A stretch of 64,000 nt of DNA from Arthrinium phaeospermum (GCA_006503535.1 QYRS01000005.1:1922001-1986000), one strand, 5' to 3'; shown: positions 47,792 to 60,421, counted from the stretch's first letter. Notes: generated by a model from the letters alone, not told the origin. Program-made: numbers and translations.

Positions 47792-50212
47792 GGTGGTAGG
47801 TAGCAAATTGGATGCAATTTATGTATATATAAAGTGGTATGTCACTTAGGAGCTTGAGGATATCGACGGGGAGGAATCGGAAGGAAGAGCGAGAGACACC
47901 AGCGGCAAGCTGCCTATTTCACGCGAGGTGCGAACAGTGGACACACGATTTGAACGAGTTTCACACTACCCACTCTCATTCTCCTCGGCTTGCGATGAAT
48001 TCTGCGAAAGGGATCCGTTCTCCACGCCGCTGTGTAGGTAGGAGCGAGCAGCCCTTATCTACTTGCCAACCTGTATAGAGCAGGCACGCCCGCTCTTATA
48101 TGCGATGTGACCTTGTTGACTGCCATCCCGGCCGCGACTGCAGCGATGCGGCAGGGTGGCGGATGCGGATGCCATGCCGTGGCATATCGCAAAACTGCTA
48201 GGCAGCACGCAGCTCCTCCTCTCCGAACACCCGTCATTGTGAGTGAGCTCTGCTGCGTATACGTAATGACTGGGCGTGCGCGCGGGCCAATACGTACCGA
48301 TAGGAAGCGGCGACCACCTCCGACCCTTAGTAAACCATTGGCTGCGGTTAATACTGTACGACCATTGATTGAGAGTCTGAAACTGCTCCAGTAGGACGCC
48401 AGAGATACCCTAAGTCACCTAGCACAAGTGGCTTTATCCCCGCGTTCTTATTTGCGGGGGCGGTCTGGGGTGGGAAGGGGGGAAGGGGGGTTCTGCGGGG
48501 ACGGCTTTTTCTTGGCTGTCTATAATGTTCGCTATTGAACAGGGGTGGATGGGGATGGGGATGATGATCCTTCGAAAAAGAATTGTCACCGAACACTGCT
48601 CTCGGTCCTTCTTTTTCTTCTGACAGTAGCTCTCCCCCCAACTTTGCTTCCGATTGAAGGAGCGGCCAACTGCCACAATGGTGAATCAGGCCTCGATCTC
48701 GGGTCGCCGGAGTGTGGTTTAGGAGAGGTGCAACGGCAGGTATGCATGCAGGGTTGCAGTATATACGTATGTCAGTATCGCTGCAGATTTTCCTGTCGTA
48801 CGCGGGTCTCCCGTAGGACAGTGGACAGCTCCTACCAAGGTACATATCTCTGTGGAAGAGCACACCATCTCACTCGCCTTGATTCTCGGAAGGATTCCTT
48901 ACAGAGCTGAAAGACGGTAGTCGTACATTCAAGCTCTTTTCCGGCAATGATTGGCGCTGTTAGTGAGGGCTTGGAAGAAAAAGGCACTAGTTACTCGCAG
49001 TAGGACTATTCACCCCGCGATTCTGACTCGCGCCAATGCCCGTTGCCGCCCCTCTAACCGTGAGGAGCCTCGTCTCGGGTGGTGGTGGATGCCAATACCG
49101 CCCCCCAGGCGATCCAACCTTGTCTATTACCAGCACATTTTCCTGGAGGCTGCCGGACTTATTCCCGGTTTCTTTCTGCTAGTACTGTAGCAGAGATTAT
49201 TTGTTGAATCGTGGGCATGCCGCATTTCCCGGTTCTCTGCCAGCCGCCTCTCACAGATCCGGCGTTAGTGGTGTTGATTAAGAAATGGTGATACACGGGA
49301 CAATGTCGACTTGACTTGGCCGGTTCTGGAATTGTTACTACAAGTGGGTTTGATGACATTGCACAGTAGACCAAACCAGGTTAGCCTTCTGACAACATGG
49401 GATGACACTATTTCCAGGAGAGAGAGGTCTATTTGCGGCGCATGCCACATACGCATTGTGTCAGTATACACCAGTCTCTCAACGAGTCGATTTCTGCCCG
49501 AGTCACCTCACGAGAAGCGTTAAGCATCTACGTCTCCCATTGTGGCGAGCTCCATTCCTCATGACAGGCCACGAACTCGACATATTTGGGTCTCGTCTTC
49601 GACTGTTTGACTCGTCAATATTGGGAGGGGAGATGGATGCTCATCCAAGCGGCTAGCGACGGCCTCAGTGGAAGAATGAGAAGCTTACGGTGTTGCCAAA
49701 AGCTTTGCATGTTTCTGGATAACTGACGAATCGGCCCTCATGATTACTGATCCAAGATAGTGTGTCTAGGCCTTTAGTGTGTAGTCACACTGCATTCAGA
49801 TCTGGAGCAGTCCATGATGTCTCATCATCCGCGAGCCCTGACTTTCTAGTGTGCACCACTGAGGGAACGACAGGATCGAAGAGCAAACAGTGAGAATATG
49901 TGGTAATGGTTTTATTTCAGACGTCGTCGCCCATAATATCGACGAGTTCCATGGCTCGCCATTACCATGACAGGTACATGCATTACCCACAATGGCTGTA
50001 CCCTCGAATACCAATATGATTAGCAGATCAAACCACAGCACCGTACCCTCAAATCCACAGCGGAAATCATCAGATTGTTCAGGAACTTCCTTTTATAGCC
50101 CGTAATCTCATCTGCGTTCCACCGACCAGCTCCATAGCCTCCTCGGCACCTCCTAGTATCCTAGAGCCACAGTCCCAGCAGAAGCAAGGGTCCGCTGGAA
50201 GAGTTGACGAGC
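47792..50212. other. Gene-free interval
   Basis: This is the upstream region of the Dal5-like gene and the 3' flank of the 2EXR gene. Open frames here are short, overlap on both strands and show no domain. Confidence 0.45.
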
Positions 50213-51075
50213 CTAGGCTATAAATTGACTCCAGTCCTTTGTGTTGTGGAACTGTTCTAGGTCTCCAAGAATACGTTCTATCGGCCAATGCATGTCCGGG
50301 CGATATATCATCTGGGGGTATGCATATTCGTCGTCGAGAATGCAGATTCTCCGAGGCGATCGCCCAAAATCTAAACCTGAAGGTGCGAAGGCGTTCCATG
50401 TAAATGAGTTGTGGCGATGGTTTTGCCAGATCCTTATCAATCCCATTTGAGTATCCTGGCCCCTACACAACTGTTTGATGCACGAGATAACATGGCCGAT
50501 CCAGTAAAACGGGTTGCGTAACTCGGCAATGCGGTTGGTCATGATCCCAGGATTATAACGCGAAGATCCAGGTTCAGGTATATCCATCCAGATTATATCC
50601 TTAACCGGGTTCGCGTAGATATATCCTCTATGCTCTCCCCAGATGTCGTAGTCCAGAAAGGTGGTGGGGCCCTGACAGAAAGGCTCACCTTGATCGCTGC
50701 AAGAGATGAAGCAGTACAAGCCCACATTCTGGCGATTCGGGGATTCATATCGTCGAGTGGCCCTAACATTCACTCGCACGTTGTAGTAGGACAGGGCAGC
50801 TTTACGGCTGTCTGTGCTGATGTTGAGGAAAGGCGACGCCGGGATAAATGTGGCAAGGCTGGTTTTGTCATATGGTTTACCCAATGCAATGTATCGTCTG
50901 CAGCTTGCTTCCTCGATGGCATATTCCCACTTTGAACTCGCGTCAATGGACATTAGGACAGTCACAGCTTCACGCAACTCAGATTCCGGACGAGATGACC
51001 AAGAGATATGGGTTGACTTACAATCTGTAAACGCAGCTCCAGAGGAAGCCTGGCGAGGTTGGTGAAGGTAGACAT
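50213..51075 (-). CDS. 2EXR-domain protein, function unknown
   Basis: Exon 1 (51075-51022) encodes MSTFTNLARLPLELRLQI. A short 44 bp intron (GTAAGT … GAG) separates it from exon 2 (50977-50213), giving 272 aa. The start (LPLELRLQI) and the middle (FIPASPFLNISTDSRKAALS, then YYNVRVNV) match the first parts of the fungal 2EXR domain, and TTFLDYDIWGEHRGYIYANP with VKDIIWMDIP matches the second. Such proteins are numerous in Pezizomycotina and have no established biochemical role. The C-terminal part has RRICILDDEYAYPQMIYRPD. A Trp usually follows the first motif and is absent at the splice junction, so the acceptor may be slightly different. Otherwise it reads in one frame. Confidence 0.8.
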
Positions 51076-51394
51076 CGCGCCAGAGCTGGTAAAGGGGTTG
51101 ATAGGGCTGGGATACAGCTCCAAGAGAGGAGTTGATAATGTTTGACAGGCGAAGAAGTTGATCAGATCATTCTTGTATTTCGCCGTTATATGATCGGCTA
51201 GGCCTGATGCCTTACTAAACCAAACACGCCCTGGCAACAGTCCTGAGACCGCTCGGGGCAACAGGCAGGACAAACCCCTGGACATGAAGGTATCAATAGC
51301 AACGGCCAGGCCGCCAAAAGCTAGCCAGTCCTACAAACTCGATTAAGTTGACCAGGCAGCTCGATCTCAGGCATTACTAGACAGCCAACAGCTC
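51076..51394. other. Short intergenic spacer
   Basis: This is the upstream region of the 2EXR gene and 3' flank of the deaminase gene, both leftward. Nothing else was seen. Confidence 0.5.
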
Positions 51395-52122
51395 CTAGCC
51401 CGAGGAACCCCTTGTCGTGCTCCAGTACTTGTCACTCTCCTCTACCACGATCTTCCCTTCCGCCTCCAATGGTCCAATGACTTCGATATCCTTCTGCGGA
51501 CACCCCTTCAAAACGTCTCTCGTGTGCCAGTCCATTGTGAAATTCTCTTTGTTTCCAGGGCCCGTCAACTCATACAGCTGATCATTGCTGCCAGCAAAAA
51601 CGATCCGACCGATGTGCGCCCACTGCCATAGCAAGATCATTAGCAACATATCCTACCATGTCCCTAAGCAAGTGTGTCGCATGGCGCCCAGGTTGTCACG
51701 GGGAACCCCTCAGACTCGCCTCGAGTCGAACATCCAAAACAAGGAAGCAAACCCACATAGACAGTCCCCGTACACATCCCGCAAGGCTCCCACGTACTAA
51801 CCAACGTGCAGCGCCAGAGGAACGCCTTGTCGTAATGGCAGTACGCGAGGCGCGCCAGGGAGCTCTCGGCGTGGTTGACCTGGTCGACGGACTGGTGCGA
51901 CAGCAGCACGGTCTCGTTGTCGGGCGCCAGGAGCACCGCCGCGAATGGCCGCTTCCCGAACGTCACGGCGCGGCGCTGCACCGCCAGGGCCGCCTCGACG
52001 CCCGCCGCGAGCTGCGGGGGCGTCATCGGGGTCCGCGCCGGGAAGAGGGAGGGGAGCAGGGCGGCGGCCGAGGTGCCGGCGCCGGCGCCGTCGGTCTTGG
52101 AAGTTGTATCATTGGCAGACAT
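51395..52122 (-). CDS. CMP/dCMP-type zinc-dependent nucleoside/base deaminase
   Basis: Two exons, 52122-51757 and 51622-51395, give 197 aa with matching phases. The deaminase fold has its zinc and catalytic motif as HAE (84-86, in VNHAESSLARLA) and PCGMC (113-117, in STWEPCGMCTGTVYWAHIGR across the intron). A GKRPFAAVLLAPDN segment precedes the first motif. The N-terminal ~25 residues are Ala/Gly/Thr-rich. The enzyme would hydrolytically deaminate a nucleobase or nucleoside. The closest types are guanine/cytosine deaminases and tRNA-adenosine-deaminase-like enzymes, and substrate cannot be told from sequence alone. The ATG at 52120-52122 is chosen because codons further upstream lack conservation-like content. 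Confidence 0.88.
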
Positions 52123-52760
52123 GGTTATATGAAGCCGCGAATTTCTATACGGTTGTCGTCCGGTCTCAGTATGCATGTCTAAGGCGTGCGACAAATGCCT
52201 TATGCCCGGGACCACTTTTCCCGTTATTTGGAGATAACGGTCCTTCCTAGTGATGTAAGTCGGAGCTCGCCGAGTCTATCCAAGTGTATGCAAACAAGGT
52301 AACAAAAGGAATCTATTTCAAGTGCGTTGATGAGGATCAACATTATGCAGCTACAGAAAGGTGTAACTACCAGTTGAGTTAACATGTTGTGAAAGCCATG
52401 AACCTATACTTCAAGCAGAGTAGGTAGGCATATTCACGTATTCTAGCGAGTGGAATAGCTGATGGTATAGCCGACGGCAACCTGCAGTAACTGTATTGCC
52501 TCTAAGACATCTGGTTTAAACATCTAGAGTAGTCGAGTGCCCGTTAGTAACTGTTTGTGCACATGTTATACCATGGCACCTCGTAGCAAATAATAAGTCA
52601 CAGCTTAATTATGGGAAAATTCATTGCTTGCCACTGTCATAGCCGCTTATTCCATTAAAGCATAAATCAAGCGCGTTGTCCTGGATATCATGTCCCGCCA
52701 AAAAACGCCATGCACTGATGTATCCACTGATGCTATTAAACACAGATCGTTCCTCCCTTC
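52123..52760. other. Intergenic region, AT-rich
   Basis: This spacer lies between the deaminase and capping enzyme genes, both leftward. It is clearly AT-richer than its neighbours. No gene was seen. Confidence 0.5.
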
Positions 52761-53936
52761 CTATCCTCGGCGTTGCTGTGCCTGCTGCCGCTCCTTCCAG
52801 GCGTCTCGGATACCCTTGGCCGCGGCCAGGAGCTCCTCCTTAGTGACACCATCCTCGATACTGTCCAGGACCGACTTGATGACCGAAATATGGTTGCCGT
52901 TGGGCTTGTCGTCTCGGAAACGGTAGAACCGCCAGCGCTTCTGCTCGTCCATGTAGGCCTCGACGATGCGCTCGTCCAGCGGCTCGTTCAGTCCCTTGAG
53001 CTCCTCCCATTCCTCTTCCGTCATATACATCTCGCCGAAGGGCCGGTAGGACTCGGGGCCGTTGCCGCCGTGGTAGGCCAGGATCTGGATCTGGGGCACC
53101 TCGTGGAAGAGCTTGTAGGGCTCGGTCCATCCCTCCGCGATGTCCTCCTCGTCGGGCTGCATCGTGGGCCAATCGAGCTTCCAGCGGAAATCGACCGTGT
53201 TCTCGTCGGCGGCCTTCCACTTCAGGATGTGCGGGTCAGTGCCGGGCTTGTACTCGCTGCCGAGGCAGGTGAAAATGAGGCCGTCGTTGCCGTGCTTGAG
53301 CTTCGCGATGACCTCGCGGAACATCATCTCGATGCCGTAGGCGACCTGCATCTCCTTCATGCCCAAGAAGAAGGCCTGGAACGGCTTCTCGGTCGGGTAT
53401 TTCTTGTACAGAGCCTTGTAGGGATTGTAAATCCATTCCTTGAAGTAGCCCAGGCGCTTTGGCAGTTCGCGCGACATGAGGTTCTGCCCGTCGAGCGCGA
53501 GGCAATCGAACACGAGGTAGACGGGCTCCTTCTGGCCATTGCCGATATCGTCCATCACCAGTTCGCCGTCGAGGATGGTGTTCTGGTGGAAGGTCTCCTC
53601 GCCCTTGGTGGTCGGGATGTGGGTGCTGCCGCTGGTAACGTACCAGTAATCGTTGCGGCGGTCGATCATGAAATGCGCCTCGTCGCCGGTAATCGGGTGG
53701 ACGTTGAGATAGAGGAGGTATCGTATACCGTCCGACTTCTCGCAGACGTAGTAGTCCTTGGAGCGCAGCTCCTTCAGGTGGTGTCGCGCGAAACTGACGG
53801 GCTGCGCGCCAGGGAAGTCCCAGCGTTCGCGTCCGAGCAGGCGCTGGACATCCTGCCGTAAGCTCGCCGCCTCCTCGTTGGAAAGCTTGTTGCCGGGGGC
53901 ATCGATGGACCGAATAGGTCCGCTTTCGGAGGCCAT
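52761..53936 (-). CDS. CEG1: mRNA guanylyltransferase (capping enzyme alpha subunit)
   Basis: This is a single exon of 391 aa. The enzyme transfers GMP from GTP to the diphosphate 5' end of nascent RNA polymerase II transcripts in the nucleus. The nucleotidyltransferase motifs are in order: I, EKSDGIRYLL with active-site Lys67 in KSDG; III, HFMIDRRNDYWY; IIIa, TILDGELVMD; IV, NDGLIFT; V, LKWKAADENTVDFRWK; and near the C-terminus RWRFYRFRDDKPNGN (motif VI region). The OB-fold follows motif V. Fungal enzymes of this type have no fused triphosphatase, which fits the length. The ATG at 53934-53936 is the first in frame. No frame problem is seen, and the open frames on the other strand are shadows. 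Confidence 0.97.
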   Translation of the reverse strand: MASESGPIRSIDAPGNKLSNEEAASLRQDVQRLLGRERWDFPGAQPVSFARHHLKELRSKDYYVCEKSDGIRYLLYLNVHPITGDEAHFMIDRRNDYWYVTSGSTHIPTTKGEETFHQNTILDGELVMDDIGNGQKEPVYLVFDCLALDGQNLMSRELPKRLGYFKEWIYNPYKALYKKYPTEKPFQAFFLGMKEMQVAYGIEMMFREVIAKLKHGNDGLIFTCLGSEYKPGTDPHILKWKAADENTVDFRWKLDWPTMQPDEEDIAEGWTEPYKLFHEVPQIQILAYHGGNGPESYRPFGEMYMTEEEWEELKGLNEPLDERIVEAYMDEQKRWRFYRFRDDKPNGNHISVIKSVLDSIEDGVTKEELLAAAKGIRDAWKERQQAQQRRG

Positions 53937-54598
53937 GGTGAATCGCAGGGAATGAGCAGGGCTTCACCAGACAGCCTGTGATATTTTTGATGGTTGGAGG
54001 ATGGAGGTGGAGCTGGGTTCTGGAGTAAGCTGCAAGCTTAAATCGCCAACTGAGCGAGCAGTTACCTATGCACCTAATACTACAGTGGGGCGCCGACCTA
54101 CCAATGCATTCAGTGCTAATTCAGGCACCTGCATGGAATGGTCGCCAATCCGTTGCTTGCATTTATCCACTGGATGTTTGCTATTGAGTCCAATGTACTA
54201 ACCAGTACTGATAGTAGGTATGTTTATGAGATAATACATGTAGCAGCTGTGGGATAATTGGCTGTCAACGGAATAACTGGCAGTGGCTACCACACGGTTA
54301 TAGCGTAATAGCGTGTTGCAACCGCGGTGATTCCATGCTTATACAACCATTGAATAAGCACATCGTGTTTATAGTCTGCTTTCTTTCTCCAGTGGTTACC
54401 TATACATCTTCACCAAAGTGGAATAAACGCAAACAGGTTGGTTCACCAAGCCTCCCTTTGTGCTAGGGAGGTCGCAGAATAAAGGTAATCATCAGGATAA
54501 TGGTTGTTGAAATGTATATAAATGGGGGTATATATCCGCTAAGCTGTGTATCTCGTAACAAAGGAATGGAAATAGCAGTCTTCTACTGCCGTATGTTT
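53937..54598. other. Intergenic region
   Basis: This is the upstream region of the capping enzyme gene and 3' flank of the receptor-like gene. No gene was seen. Confidence 0.5.
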
Positions 54599-56165
54599 CT
54601 AGTGGTCGTCCTCCAGACCAGTTACAAATCGTTTATCATAACCCTTGGCCGGCCTGGCCTCCCCTTCCTCCGTCAGAGCCGGGCTCGCGGTCGAGTATCG
54701 CACATTGTATTCGTGCGTCGTGAATATCTTCATCTCCATGGGCGCTCCCCCGGCCGCTTCCCCTGTCGAGTCGTCGGGTTTGGGGCGAAGTATCTCCTCG
54801 GCCGACTCGGAATATTTGTGTTTTGGCAGTGTGGATAGTGTGGTGCCCGTCACATCGTCGTCGTCCCGTCCCGTCTTGATCGTGGTGCCGTGGCCATATG
54901 AGCGACCGCTGTCTTGCTTTGCGTAGTCTCTTTCGTTAATGTTGTTGTAGCTGTTGTTGTTATGGCGCGAGCGCTCCGAGCGGCCGCGTCCGCCTACGCG
55001 TGTGACGGCGTCCCGCCAGGCGCCGGCCAAGCAGGCGTCCAAGATGGGGAGGTTGATGGTGATGATGCCGATGGCGACGTCGAGGGAGGTCCAGATGAGG
55101 AGCTCGGCGTAGTCCCAGGTGATGTCACCCGAGAAGTCACCACGGATGAGGCGCATAAGGCCGCAGAGGACGGCGATGGTGCCACTGGCCCAGATAATGA
55201 ATAGGCGCGTCTTTTTGGCCCGATCCATGTGTACGTTCCACAGAATGATGACGGGGGATGCCAACAGCATCACGCCCTGCACCACGTGCGTGATGTTGAA
55301 GAACTGGCCCTGGACCTCCTCAAGGTAGCACACAGAGGGTTTCTCGAGCCGGCCGCTGTAATACCGGTCCCACTGCGCCTGAAAGGGCGAACAGGAGAGA
55401 ACATCCCAGAAGACGGCGAGGCCGATGTAGCCGACGAGGGTGAATATGAAGAAATCGCAGAACCAGCGCCAGAATCTCGAGATGTTTTGCGCGAGGCGGC
55501 GTATGAACAAGGCGAGCGACAGTTTGACGAAGCCAACGGTCAAATAGAACATCCACCTGTCAATGGTTCCGTAGTAGTTGAAGGTATTGTAGTCCTCATA
55601 CTGTCCCCCCAAACTGTCAGCAAGAAGAACCAAAGCCATACTTCATTATTGTTGCTCGTAAATTACAACGTACCGTGGCGTCCCATATGTGCTTCCCGCC
55701 ACCCCTGAGAACCATCTGTAGTTGGCATACAGTGTAAGTCAAGCCGAAAGCCTGATGGGTAGGGAAGATATCAAGTTAGCTTTATTTTTTCCAGAAAAGC
55801 AAAACCAGCAGAAATCAAACTCAGTACATTGCTTGATTAAGTGAACTTACAGCGGCAGCAATGCTTGCCCAATCATCTGCGCCAAATCGCAGCTGCGTCA
55901 TGGATACCCGGAGAGCCAGCCTCGACACCGTAGCCACCGTGATGGCGACTATGATGATGATGAGGCCGGCGATGATGCCGGGCTGCTTCGAAGTATACTC
56001 ATAGCCGGGGTGCGGCGGCTGGGCGGCTAGGAAGTAGCCCTTGGCGGGATCGGCGTCATCGAGGCGGGCGCCGCGGAGGAAGCCCTTCACGATATAGTAG
56101 TCTCGTTCGGTATTGGGCGGCTGGCCTACGAAGGCAGAAGGGCCATCTTGAAAGATCATCGACAT
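54599..56165 (-). CDS. Pth11-like integral membrane protein (fungal rhodopsin-domain family)
   Basis: Three exons (56165-55851, 55751-55674, 55600-54599) give 464 aa with consistent phases. The N-terminal part (about 60 residues) is probably extracellular. The hydrophobic core follows: GIIAGLIIIIVAITVATVSR, FGADDWASIAAAAFGLTYTV, MFYLTVGFVKLSLALFIRRL, FFIFTLVGYIGLAVFWDVLS, a loop with CSPFQAQWDRYY, NITHVVQGVMLLASPVIILW, RLFIIWASGTIAVLCGLMRL and LLIWTSLDVAIGIITINLPI. That makes about seven segments, typical of the fungus-specific rhodopsin domain. No CFEM cysteine module is present. The cytosolic tail (about 150 residues) is polar, with Asn/Ser-rich, Asp and Glu stretches. Some relatives, such as Pth11, sense surface or host cues, but most have no known ligand. 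Confidence 0.88.
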
Positions 56166-59100
56166 GGTCGTTGCCGCGACCCTCGGCCAGTACCGAAACC
56201 CAAAACTCTAATCCCGTCCTTGTGTGTGTAAACGATGGCTATGTCCTTTTTCGGGGGGATGTCGCCATCGATCCTCCACAAGGAGGAAGGACCGCAGATC
56301 ACTATAAAAAGTTGTGATCTATCACCATCCGCCTTCCTCCAGATGGGTTAGGCCGTGGGGTAAAAGAGAGACAAAGCAAGCAGTCAGTTAGAAATGAAAG
56401 TAGTAGTAATAAACGAATGACATAAAACTCCCAACCCAGTAGGAACGCCAGGGGTCTACTACTTAGGGAAGCGTTGGTGGCCGATCCTCCTGATATAACA
56501 AATACTGGGGGTCAACATCGCTCGCGCTCGCAAGCTTGGCCGGTAGTGTAATAGCAAGCGCGCTCTTCATTACCGAAGGGTCCCAGGTACCCAGAGAGCA
56601 TGGCAGTGCCTGAATAGCTGACTCGACCGATCTGAGACGGGCGGTCACGATGTCTCGGGGGATTTATCTGGAGCAGAAACTGGAGCACGAGAGGCGGACA
56701 GGGTGCGGCTCGCTAGGCTCATCATGCCATGCCATGCACGCCGCTGCAGGTGATGTACATGTGTCCATCGATCTTCCAAGCCCCATCTCAGCCGTGCTGG
56801 GGGGCCACTCCCTCCTGGTTCTAACATGAGAGTGCCGGAGCAGAACGGAGGATGATTGCCCTACAAGGTATGGGACAACTGCGAGTGGCTAGCTATTCGT
56901 TGCTGACGACGGTGGCCCTCCTGCAAGGTTACGAGCTGATCCTGCTCTCCTGCCGCGACTATACTGGGATAGACGAGCTGGGTGAACTCGCTAACGCCAT
57001 GATTGGGTGGAGCGGGAAATGCCAAGGACGCCCTTGTAGGGTTTCGTTTCTTCAGGGAAGAACCCTGTACAGATCTTGGGTGGCATTTGTTCTGGAACAA
57101 CCAGAAAGAAAAAAGTTGATCGGGCAACATCCAGCAGGCGCCACAGCATCACCTCGCCTGGCAATTCGTCCGATGCGGCACGCGATAATAACATGGTCAT
57201 GGTTCGCGTGGCATCGTGGCATCGTGGCTCCAGGAGCGGCAAGGTCAGACCTCGCTCCAGGCCTGCTGTGCTAATTTTAAAGTTCACATTATTCAAGTGC
57301 CGTGGCTGAAAATTGGACTCACTTTTTTTTTTCTTGTTCTTGGTTACCTATTTTTGCGCTGCCGCGCGCCGACCGGCAGTTGATCTTCAAGACATAATAA
57401 TGATAATCCCGCTGGCGCGTCTTCAACCGCATTGATGTTATGCAGGACATGATGCGCAGGTCCGCAGGCGCACAAAGTGCCAGGTTGTTGGGCGCTCGCG
57501 ACTGACGATCACTGCCCATTTGACAGTTTTATCCCACTGTAAAGGGTCGTTGTCGGATACGGGACGAGATAGCCTGTCTATTAGGTAATGTACGTAGCAT
57601 CGCATCGAAGAGAATAAACTCATGTCGTATTATCTGAATTTCCAAAACCTGTCGATGCGCGGCAGCCACCTTTGCCACGAGAGACAGCATGAACATGCCA
57701 GGGTCGGGATCTTCTGGACAGAGTGACACTGACACAATGTCACCGCTGCGATGAAACTCTCGGTCAGGGTTCGTTGGGAGAAAAGGGCTGCAAGCTGCGG
57801 TTCTGTTATTTTACTCTAGACATTCAAATCTGCCTCCTAACTTCCAAGTGCCACACGGCAGGTAAAAATATCCTCCAGCCTGAGTGGGAAGGCTCATGGA
57901 AGGCGCTTCCTGTCTTTCGATGGTAATTGCTAGCGCATCCGTGTAATCTCTTTTTTCTCCTCCCCCGGGCATATGCCGCTACGATGCCTGCGCAAGTCTC
58001 TTCACCTCAACGATCGAGGCTTACTACTGTATGTAGGTAGCATCGTCCCCAGAACTTAATGGGGCATCATGGTAGCAAGAGGCGCTTATCACGCATTCAT
58101 AAATTTGACCGAAGTCAGTGAACTCAACGGAGAAATCGTGTTTTCCCGAGCTTTTATCACTCAACTCGGCAGATACCTGCAAGTACCCTTCTGAGTCGAA
58201 ATGCGGGTCTAGATCGAATGGAACTCCCTGCTCCCTGTGCCTGGCCAGAAACCCGCGATAATATGAAAAGGGTCAGCGGCACGCAATGATTTAGGCCGCG
58301 TAGTAGTATTGTTCCTGGGGACTATTGGCCAGAGACTACAAATGGAAGGAGGACCAGCCTCCCAGCTCAGGATAACTCCTTTCTTCAACAGCAGGGCTTT
58401 CAATCTTTTCTTCGGGCTTGCTAGGGACGATTTAATTTTGGGTATATCCAGAGTTGGGGCCTTTGATGAAGGGGGCCATCGGCCCCTAGGGATACACCAT
58501 GATGCTAGCTCGAGGCGCCGTCGCACGGAAGCCCGTGTAACCCGCGCACGAGGCGGGCCGCCTAAGTTTAGTTTCATGGCAAATGGGCAGAAGTTTCTAC
58601 GAACGCCAGCTGTGCTACGTGTTTGTGTAGGTAGGTCGTAGGTGAGCAAACACGACCAACCTGCCAACGGGTGGCGCCTCATGACGACGCGCGCAGACTT
58701 GACTGCCTGTTGCAATCGATACAGGCAAACATTGCACTCGTCGTTGTCGTTGTCGTACGACTCGTTGCCATATGGCATATGCAGGAACACGTGGGGGATC
58801 AGATCAGGCACATGCTTGGTGGCGATGCATTCCCGAACCCAGTCTGGGCGCGTTCAGGACCGCGCTGTTACGGACGGGCGGGATGTTATGGTTTCGACGA
58901 CTGCTTTGTCTTAACCGACCCCCGGCCTCCTCGCGAGCAAAGCATCTACATATCTAGTGTTAACATGCAAGTGTGCATGATGAATTTGCGCATAATGACT
59001 CTCGGGGCTATTCTGGTGTTTCCGGAAGAAGATCAGATGCGCACTACTATCTTGGCAAGGCGGGACAAGACAGTGACAGGTATTTCAGTCCTTAGCCTGT

Positions 59101-59224
59101 TTTGTACACGTGAATCTTATTATATCGTACGTGTAGTATATGTATGTACGGCACCCAAGTCTACTGAGTCATAGGGCTTAGATGCGGCATGGATTTAGTC
59201 CCGATTGACCATGTAGCTTAGACA
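56166..59224. other. Gene-free interval
   Basis: These 3.1 kb lie upstream of the receptor-like gene and downstream of the secreted hydrolase. The longest frames (56852-57274 plus; 58209-58811 minus) have no recognisable domain and are overlapped by frames on the other strand. Confidence 0.45.
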
Positions 59225-60421
59225 TTACAGCTTCTTCGCGTCCTGCTTCTTGATCCAGTCCTCAACCACCGCGGCAATGTCCATGTTATTCTTCTCCAGG
59301 TGCCCAAAGTGGCCGTTGCCGTGGATGCCTACATCGGCGAGCTTGATCCAGTCCGGGTTGCCGCCGGCCTGTTTCAGGAACTCGATCACGCAGTGGTCGT
59401 ACGTGGCGTGGACGCTGGCCTCGCCCGTCGTGCAGAGGTAGGGCACGCTGGCGATCTTGGGCAGCTTGCGGGCCGGCTCGGCCTGCAGGTGGCAGTTGCG
59501 CAGGGCCAGCGTATCCTCGCCGACCACCTCGACCTTGAGCTCGGAGGGGTCAGACACGGGCGGCTCGTAGTCGAGACGCGTGTTGGCGAGACCCCAGGGG
59601 CGCGCGGCGAAGCCCGAGTCGAGCGTTAGGCCGTAGTTCCAGAACGGCTGCGTCGAGTGTTCCAGGTTGATGTTGCCGGCCACCAGCTCGGGGCAGTCGT
59701 TCGAGACGAGGATCGGGTACTGGGCGCCCGAGGAGTGGGAGATGAGGTACGAGGCGCCGACCATCGACAGCATGTTGCAAATTGAGGCGCGCATCGCGTT
59801 CTCGCCCGCCTCCAGGCTCGTGGTGTAGGGGACGGTGGCGTGGGCGAAAGCCTCGAAGATGGGGTCGCCGACTTGGCCGCTGCCCGGCCATTGGGTGTGC
59901 AGCGTCGCCTGAGGGTAGCTGGGCGCGAGTTCCGGCGCGGCGAAGCCGCCTTGGACAATTTCCACCGTGGTGCCGTTGGCCAGCGCGAAGTCGGTGGTGT
60001 CCTGCTGGGCAGAGCGCCCCGTGGCGATCTGGTCCACGAGGTAGACCATGTACCCCTTCTCAAGGAAGTACGAGGCGAACCCCTTTCGGTTGTCGGGGGT
60101 GTTGAGCCAGGTCACCGCCGAGTTGGCGCCTCCGTGGAAGAAGACGAGCGGGTGAGGCTGCTTGACGCCGCAGGTAGGGGTCAGCTTCTCGACGTAGACC
60201 TGGTCCGCGAGGATGTTTCCACCGCCGCTGGGGACCGAGCGGCCGCCGACGTAGAAGACATCACGGAAGTACTTGGTCTCGGACGACCGGCACTTGGGGC
60301 TGATGGCATTCACGCCGGTACAGTCTATGGATGAGTTTTCCGCCGCTGCTACCGGTGGCACTACATGTGCACTAACAGCGCCAGCGAGGCCGAGAGCAGA
60401 GACTACCGTATGATAACGCAT
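59225..60421 (-). CDS. Secreted alpha/beta hydrolase (esterase/lipase-like)
   Basis: This is a single exon of 398 aa starting at the ATG at 60419-60421. The frame extends further upstream only from a TTG. The N-terminus is a signal peptide (MRYHTVVSALGLAGAVSA), so the protein is probably secreted. The alpha/beta-hydrolase features are the oxyanion loop HGGAN (96-100, in LVFFHGGANSAVTW), the nucleophile elbow S-H-S-S-G (228-232, Ser230 as likely nucleophile, in SYLISHSSGAQYPILVSNDC) and the catalytic His region GIHGNGHFGHLEKNN (His367-374). At least seven cysteines allow disulfides. The family holds fungal secreted esterases of undefined substrate. It reads cleanly in one frame. Confidence 0.88.
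   Translation of the reverse strand: MRYHTVVSALGLAGAVSAHVVPPVAAAENSSIDCTGVNAISPKCRSSETKYFRDVFYVGGRSVPSGGGNILADQVYVEKLTPTCGVKQPHPLVFFHGGANSAVTWLNTPDNRKGFASYFLEKGYMVYLVDQIATGRSAQQDTTDFALANGTTVEIVQGGFAAPELAPSYPQATLHTQWPGSGQVGDPIFEAFAHATVPYTTSLEAGENAMRASICNMLSMVGASYLISHSSGAQYPILVSNDCPELVAGNINLEHSTQPFWNYGLTLDSGFAARPWGLANTRLDYEPPVSDPSELKVEVVGEDTLALRNCHLQAEPARKLPKIASVPYLCTTGEASVHATYDHCVIEFLKQAGGNPDWIKLADVGIHGNGHFGHLEKNNMDIAAVVEDWIKKQDAKKL

Noticed and set aside
52773..53861. 362-codon open frame opposite the capping enzyme gene
   Set aside because: Antisense shadow of a clear gene; Val/Leu/Asp/Gly-rich composition is that of a complementary-strand translation.
58209..58811. 200-codon minus-strand frame
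   Set aside because: No domain, mixed low-complexity composition and overlapping frames on both strands.
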